Part shown: positions 34,929 through 38,082 of the stretch, piece after piece
How positions within the stretch are numbered: the stretch's first letter is position 1
Layout: each line of letters starts with the position of its first letter
Assembly (NCBI GenBank): GCA_016743995.1
Contig: JADGFG010000016.1
Coordinates: forward strand, 1-38,082
Reading direction: 5' to 3'
From: Kangiellaceae bacterium
GTDB lineage: Bacteria > Pseudomonadota > Gammaproteobacteria > Enterobacterales > Kangiellaceae
DNA: 38,082 nt
The notes under the pieces: generated by a model
Databases searched by the model: none
The model's input: only the letters and a program-made list of their open reading frames with translations
What the model was told of the DNA's origin: nothing
Program-made: the position numbers and the translations under genes

Positions 34929-35405
34929 ATGCAACAACTCAAAACCTGGTATGCTGGGCTGGAAGAAAATGAACAAAAAATGGTTGTCGTTGCCGCTGTT
35001 GTGATGGCTCTTCTGATTTTAGTTTTTGCAGTGATTAAGCCACTTAATAACTCAGTGTCGACTTACCAGCAAAAAGTAAAAGGCCGTCAGAGTTCGGTAA
35101 ATAACTGGAAAGCAGCTTTACCGGTTATCATTGCTAATCGAGGTCAGACTTCGAATGCCAGTAATAATCGAGGACTAAGTTATGTGATTACTTCGACGAC
35201 AAGAGCATTTAACCTGAGGGTTTCAAGAGTTCAGGAGAAAGGAGCGGATGAAATTCAAGTCTGGTTTGATAACGTTGCATTTAATGATTTTATCGGTTGG
35301 GTAGCAGATATACAGAATCGGTATCAGGTGAAAATTGCCTCGGTTAATGTCCGAAGTAAAGATAGAGATGGTTTAAGTAGTATTGATATTAAAGTTCAAC
35401 GCTGA
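34929..35405 (+). CDS. gspM: type II secretion protein GspM
   Basis: Small bitopic partner of GspL. Cytoplasmic start WYAGLEENEQKMVVVAAVV leads into a single membrane helix (VVAAVVMALLILVFAVI), then the periplasmic domain with GLSYVITSTTRAFNLRVSRV and VWFDNVAFNDFIGWVADIQN, both typical of the family. Length 158 is normal. ATG 34929 lies two bases after the gspL stop. Confidence 0.93.
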   Translation: MQQLKTWYAGLEENEQKMVVVAAVVMALLILVFAVIKPLNNSVSTYQQKVKGRQSSVNNWKAALPVIIANRGQTSNASNNRGLSYVITSTTRAFNLRVSRVQEKGADEIQVWFDNVAFNDFIGWVADIQNRYQVKIASVNVRSKDRDGLSSIDIKVQR

Positions 35406-35425
35406 CAGGTTGGTTTGTTTTAATC

Positions 35426-36178
35426 ATGAAGAAAAAAATTATTGTATTAACTGGGTTGTTTTTTTTGCTTGTTGTTATTTTGACTCCAGCGAAATTAATT
35501 GAAAATTTTATGCCTGCACAAAGAGGAGTGATTGCAAGCGGCTTTAGTGGGACCGTATGGTCTGGCAAAATCGATCAGCTATCAGCGCAAAAAATGTCGT
35601 TAAAAAAAGTTGAATTTTCTGTTAATCCATTAGCGATGCTTACCGGTGGACTTTCAGTGACGCTGGATATTCCTGAAGGTGACTTGATTGGTGACCTTTC
35701 ATTAAAAGTCTCAGGTATGGATAAGCCTGATTTGCTGATAAAAGATGCCAACTTGAAGCTGGCTGCTAAAAAGATTGAAGACTATATTCCTTTTAAGGGC
35801 ATTATACTTAATGGGGAGATTGTTAGTAAAAATTTGCTGGTTGATATTGAAAGTCAGAAACCTAAAGCATTGTCAGGAGATGTGAGCTGGAAAAAATCAT
35901 CTATCGGTTATGCTGGTCAACAATGGGATTTGGGGATTTTTTCAGCTCGTTTTACAACGGATGACAAAACAGGTGTTATTTCAGGGAAGTTTCTTAAAAC
36001 AAAAAATAAGCTGGGCCTTGAAGGAAAAGTCTCTGTTACTCCGGACGGCATGTTAGAGTTTATCGGCCACATAGCTACGGATATTGATCAAAATATTTAT
36101 AGTACGCTGGCGCTGTTTAATAATGGCAAGCCTGCAGGCGGTAAGCTACCGATTAAATTTAAACAAAAAGTATTTTAG
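35426..36178 (+). CDS. gspN: type II secretion protein GspN
   Basis: Accessory inner-membrane-anchored periplasmic protein found at the end of many type II operons; not essential in all systems. One N-terminal hydrophobic segment (IIVLTGLFFLLVVILTPAKL) is followed by beta-rich sequence. FSGTVWSGKIDQLSAQ, FSVNPLAMLTGGLSVTLDIP and LNGEIVSKNLLVDI are recognisable GspN elements. Length 250 is typical. It is the last gene of the operon; no intrinsic terminator is obvious in the 92 bases before yrfG. Confidence 0.9.
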   Translation: MKKKIIVLTGLFFLLVVILTPAKLIENFMPAQRGVIASGFSGTVWSGKIDQLSAQKMSLKKVEFSVNPLAMLTGGLSVTLDIPEGDLIGDLSLKVSGMDKPDLLIKDANLKLAAKKIEDYIPFKGIILNGEIVSKNLLVDIESQKPKALSGDVSWKKSSIGYAGQQWDLGIFSARFTTDDKTGVISGKFLKTKNKLGLEGKVSVTPDGMLEFIGHIATDIDQNIYSTLALFNNGKPAGGKLPIKFKQKVF

Positions 36179-36270
36179 TCTGATTGTTGTTTTTTTAATT
36201 AGGCGATAACATAAAAGCTTTGTGCCTGAGAATTGAGGGCGTCTTAAGCTGAACGAGTTCAGGTGTTAAA

Positions 36271-36948
36271 TTGAGTCAGGAAAAGAATAAATATTTTTCA
36301 TGGGATGCCGTTGATACCGTTCTACTGGACATGGATGGTACTATTCTTGACCTTGAATTTGATAATTATTTCTGGCGGAAATATTTGCCACGCATTTATG
36401 CTGATAAAAATGAATTAACTCTGCAACAAAGTAAAACATTTCTGGCAAATAGTTACTCCAGAATAGAGGGAAAACTTAACTGGTATTGTCTGGATTTCTG
36501 GAGCGAACAACTAAAGCTTGATATTGCTCAGTTAAAATATGATATCCGTGAACGAGTGGCTTTCAGGCCCGGTGCAATCGAGTTTCTTAAATTTTTACAG
36601 CAACAGAATAAACAGGTTTTGCTGGTAACTAATGCTCACAGAAAGAGTCTGGAAATCAAATTGTTATCCGTAAAATTTCATCAGTATTTTGATGAATTAA
36701 CCAGCTCGCATGATTTTGGTTATCCAAAAGAAGAGCAAATGTATTGGAAAAAGCTTCATAAAGCGTATAACTTTGAGTTAGATAAAACACTTTTTATTGA
36801 TGATAGTGTTAAAATACTGACAGCAGCAGAAACATTTGGCATTAAATATCTTTATGGTATTTCCCAACCTGATCTCAGCCAGAATGAGATTGATTGCAGC
36901 CCTTTTGATGCAATTAAAGATTTTTCTCGATTTATCAGTGCAACATAG
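36271..36948 (+). CDS. yrfG: GMP/IMP nucleotidase (YrfG)
   Basis: HAD-superfamily 5'-nucleotidase, acting on purine monophosphates in E. coli. Motifs: LLDMDGTILDLEFDNYFW (D20, D22), LLVTNAHRKSL (motif II), HDFGYPKEEQ (motif III lysine) and LFIDDSVKIL (motif IV). LNWYCLDFWSEQL is a YrfG signature. The start is TTG at 36271: AGG lies seven bases upstream and no ATG or GTG in frame would leave the catalytic aspartates in place. It follows gspN by 92 bases and precedes nudE, matching the gammaproteobacterial yrfG-nudE association. Confidence 0.93.
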   Translation: MSQEKNKYFSWDAVDTVLLDMDGTILDLEFDNYFWRKYLPRIYADKNELTLQQSKTFLANSYSRIEGKLNWYCLDFWSEQLKLDIAQLKYDIRERVAFRPGAIEFLKFLQQQNKQVLLVTNAHRKSLEIKLLSVKFHQYFDELTSSHDFGYPKEEQMYWKKLHKAYNFELDKTLFIDDSVKILTAAETFGIKYLYGISQPDLSQNEIDCSPFDAIKDFSRFISAT

Positions 36949-37025
36949 CCTGAGATTTTATTATTGATATTATCGATTAACTGAAAATTTTCAATCAGAT
37001 TTTTATTGAAGAGAACTCAATTCAG

Positions 37026-37598
37026 ATGAACACAAAACCAGAAATTTTATCACGAAAGTCCGTCGCACAAACCAGAATATTTAATGTAGAAGAGCTCTCG
37101 CTTAAGTTCTCTAATGGTGAGCTGCGTATTTATGAGAGAATGGTCGCAGCTGGTTCTGGGGCGGTAATGATTGCTGCTGTAAATGAAAAGCAGGAGCTTT
37201 TGTTAATCAGAGAATATTGCGCAGGTACCGATGATTATCAGCTTGCGTTTCCCAAAGGCCTGGTTGAAAAGGGTGAAACAGCAATTGATGCAGCAAACAG
37301 GGAATTAAAAGAGGAAACAGGCGTTGGCGCCAGACAACTTGAAATACTTAAGCAGATGACTCTTGCTCCGGGTTATTTTTCACATAAAATGACATTGGTT
37401 CTGGCACTTAATCTATATCCGGAAAAGCTGGAAGGCGATGAACCAGAGCCAATTCAGGTTGTACCCTGGCCGTTGACTGAAATTGACCAGTTATTACAAA
37501 GACAAGATTTTACTGAAGCTCGTTCTATTGCGGCTGTCATTTTTGTTGAACGTTATCTGGCGCAAATATCTCCAGGGAGTCTGGGTATTAATACTTAA
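37026..37598 (+). CDS. nudE: ADP compounds hydrolase NudE
   Basis: Nudix hydrolase that splits ADP-ribose, NADH and diadenosine polyphosphates. The Nudix box is complete: GLVEKGETAIDAANRELKEE and TGV (GX5EX7REUXEEXGU). The N-terminus (PEILSRKSVAQTRIFNVEEL) and the C-terminal DFTEARSIAAVIFVERYL are NudE-like. The 190-residue length is usual. The last 10 codons coincide with a 29-base sequence that also occurs, nearly unchanged, at 14265-14294, and the tail ISPGSLGINT has no clear counterpart in the E. coli protein. Confidence 0.94.
   Translation: MNTKPEILSRKSVAQTRIFNVEELSLKFSNGELRIYERMVAAGSGAVMIAAVNEKQELLLIREYCAGTDDYQLAFPKGLVEKGETAIDAANRELKEETGVGARQLEILKQMTLAPGYFSHKMTLVLALNLYPEKLEGDEPEPIQVVPWPLTEIDQLLQRQDFTEARSIAAVIFVERYLAQISPGSLGINT
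37560..37588. repeat. 29-base dispersed repeat, copy B
   Basis: Overlaps the last codons of nudE. It matches 14265-14294 in 27 positions. The core ccagggagtctgg is an inverted repeat (CCAG-N5-CTGG). Confidence 0.7.
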
Positions 37599-37635
37599 AT
37601 TATTCTCTACGGGTAATTTTAAGAAAACTGGTTTT

Positions 37636-37677
37636 AACAGAATTCAATTAACAGAATTCAATTAACAGAATTCAATT
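37636..37677. repeat. three exact copies of a 14-base tandem repeat before cysQ
   Basis: The unit aacagaattcaatt is repeated three times without mismatch (37636, 37650, 37664), with a further partial aac. It fills the gap between nudE and cysQ, 32 bases before the cysQ ATG. Confidence 0.9.
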
Positions 37678-37709
37678 AACTGATTGATAATAGAGAGAAA
37701 AGATCTGAT

Positions 37710-38082
37710 ATGTCCTTAAAGCAAACACAATTGCCTCCATTAAAGGAAGTACTTGAGCGTGTAATTCAGGTTTCCAGGGTGGCAGGCGAGGCCATTCTGG
37801 AGATTTATCAGCAGGAAGATTTTGGTGTAAAGATTAAGAGCGATGATTCGCCCCTGACTAAAGCCGATCTTGCAGCAAATCAGATTATTCTAGATGATTT
37901 ACAGAAATTTTTTCCTGATATTCCCTGTCTGTCCGAAGAAAGTAAAGGCATTACTTACGAACAGCGAGCACAGTGGGATTGTTGTTTTATTATTGATCCG
38001 CTGGATGGCACTAAAGAATTCATTGCACGTAACGATGACTTTACCGTGAACATTGCGTTGGTGGTTAATGGCAAGGTACAGT
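37710..38082 (+). CDS. cysQ: 3'(2'),5'-bisphosphate nucleotidase CysQ (3' partial)
   Basis: Magnesium-dependent phosphatase of the inositol-monophosphatase fold that removes the 3'-phosphate from PAP/PAPS in sulphur assimilation. The first 124 codons are present and run off the window. Motifs seen: SDDSPLTKADLAAN, FPDIPCLSEESKG (first metal-binding glutamate) and FIIDPLDGTKEFIARNDDFT with the DPLDGT metal-site signature. The ATG at 37710 has AGAGAG upstream. It follows nudE, as in many gammaproteobacteria; the 14-base repeats lie between them. Confidence 0.95.
   Translation, partial: MSLKQTQLPPLKEVLERVIQVSRVAGEAILEIYQQEDFGVKIKSDDSPLTKADLAANQIILDDLQKFFPDIPCLSEESKGITYEQRAQWDCCFIIDPLDGTKEFIARNDDFTVNIALVVNGKVQ

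Noticed and set aside
37483-37665. 60-codon frame overlapping the end of nudE
   Set aside because: Almost wholly inside nudE in another frame; its end runs into non-coding sequence and the repeat region.
1-38082. CRISPR arrays, tRNA, rRNA, insertion sequences
   Set aside because: None recognised: no regularly spaced 25-35 base repeats, no tRNA-like GTTCRANYC segments in context, and no transposase-like protein.

Overview
The window looks like the chromosome of an AT-rich, Gram-negative gammaproteobacterium, probably free-living and aquatic. The evidence is a complete gspC-N type II secretion operon followed by yrfG, nudE and cysQ, an hslR/hslO pair close by, a second EF-G of the FusA2 type, a TonB-like protein, a methyl-accepting chemotaxis protein and an HD-GYP cyclic-di-GMP protein. 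I cannot name the genus from sequence alone. No tRNA, rRNA, insertion sequence or CRISPR array was found.

Region 1 (about 1-11670) is a cell-surface polysaccharide cluster. It holds an O-antigen ligase/polymerase-like membrane protein (cut by the window edge), a GT39/ArnT-like membrane glycosyltransferase, an SGNH-fold protein plus MBOAT O-acyltransferase pair, a glutamine-dependent amidotransferase of the asparagine-synthase family, two GT4 glycosyltransferases, a small EamA/SMR-type membrane protein and a HAD-UbiA fusion. The last two, with the GT39 enzyme, suggest synthesis, flipping and use of a polyprenyl-phosphate sugar, possibly a pentose.

Region 2 (about 11800-20000) is a mosaic of single genes: a GlcG/HbpS-like protein, an MCP, an SDR enzyme lacking the usual catalytic tyrosine, an orphan TonB-like protein, an HD-GYP gene whose 5' end is out of frame at a run of nine A, a secreted coiled-coil/cadherin-like/Fn3-like protein, and a pentapeptide-repeat potassium-channel-like protein. 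Several terminators separate them.

Region 3 (about 20015-23758, all minus) is hslR, fusA2, hslO: an EF-G paralogue between two stress-linked protein-quality factors.

Region 4 (about 23759-36178) is the type II secretion operon, gspC D E F G H I J K L M N, tightly packed, with a recognisable promoter about 100 bases upstream of gspC and a set of 14-base-period repeats just upstream of it. gspO, gspA and gspB are not here. Region 5 (36271-end) has yrfG, nudE and the start of cysQ.

The observations most worth a second look are the A9 frameshift in the HD-GYP gene, the 14-base repeats (three separate places, one at the gsp promoter), a near-identical 30-base sequence present twice 23 kb apart, the SDR active-site substitution, the hslR-fusA2-hslO arrangement and the proposed lipid-linked pentose module.
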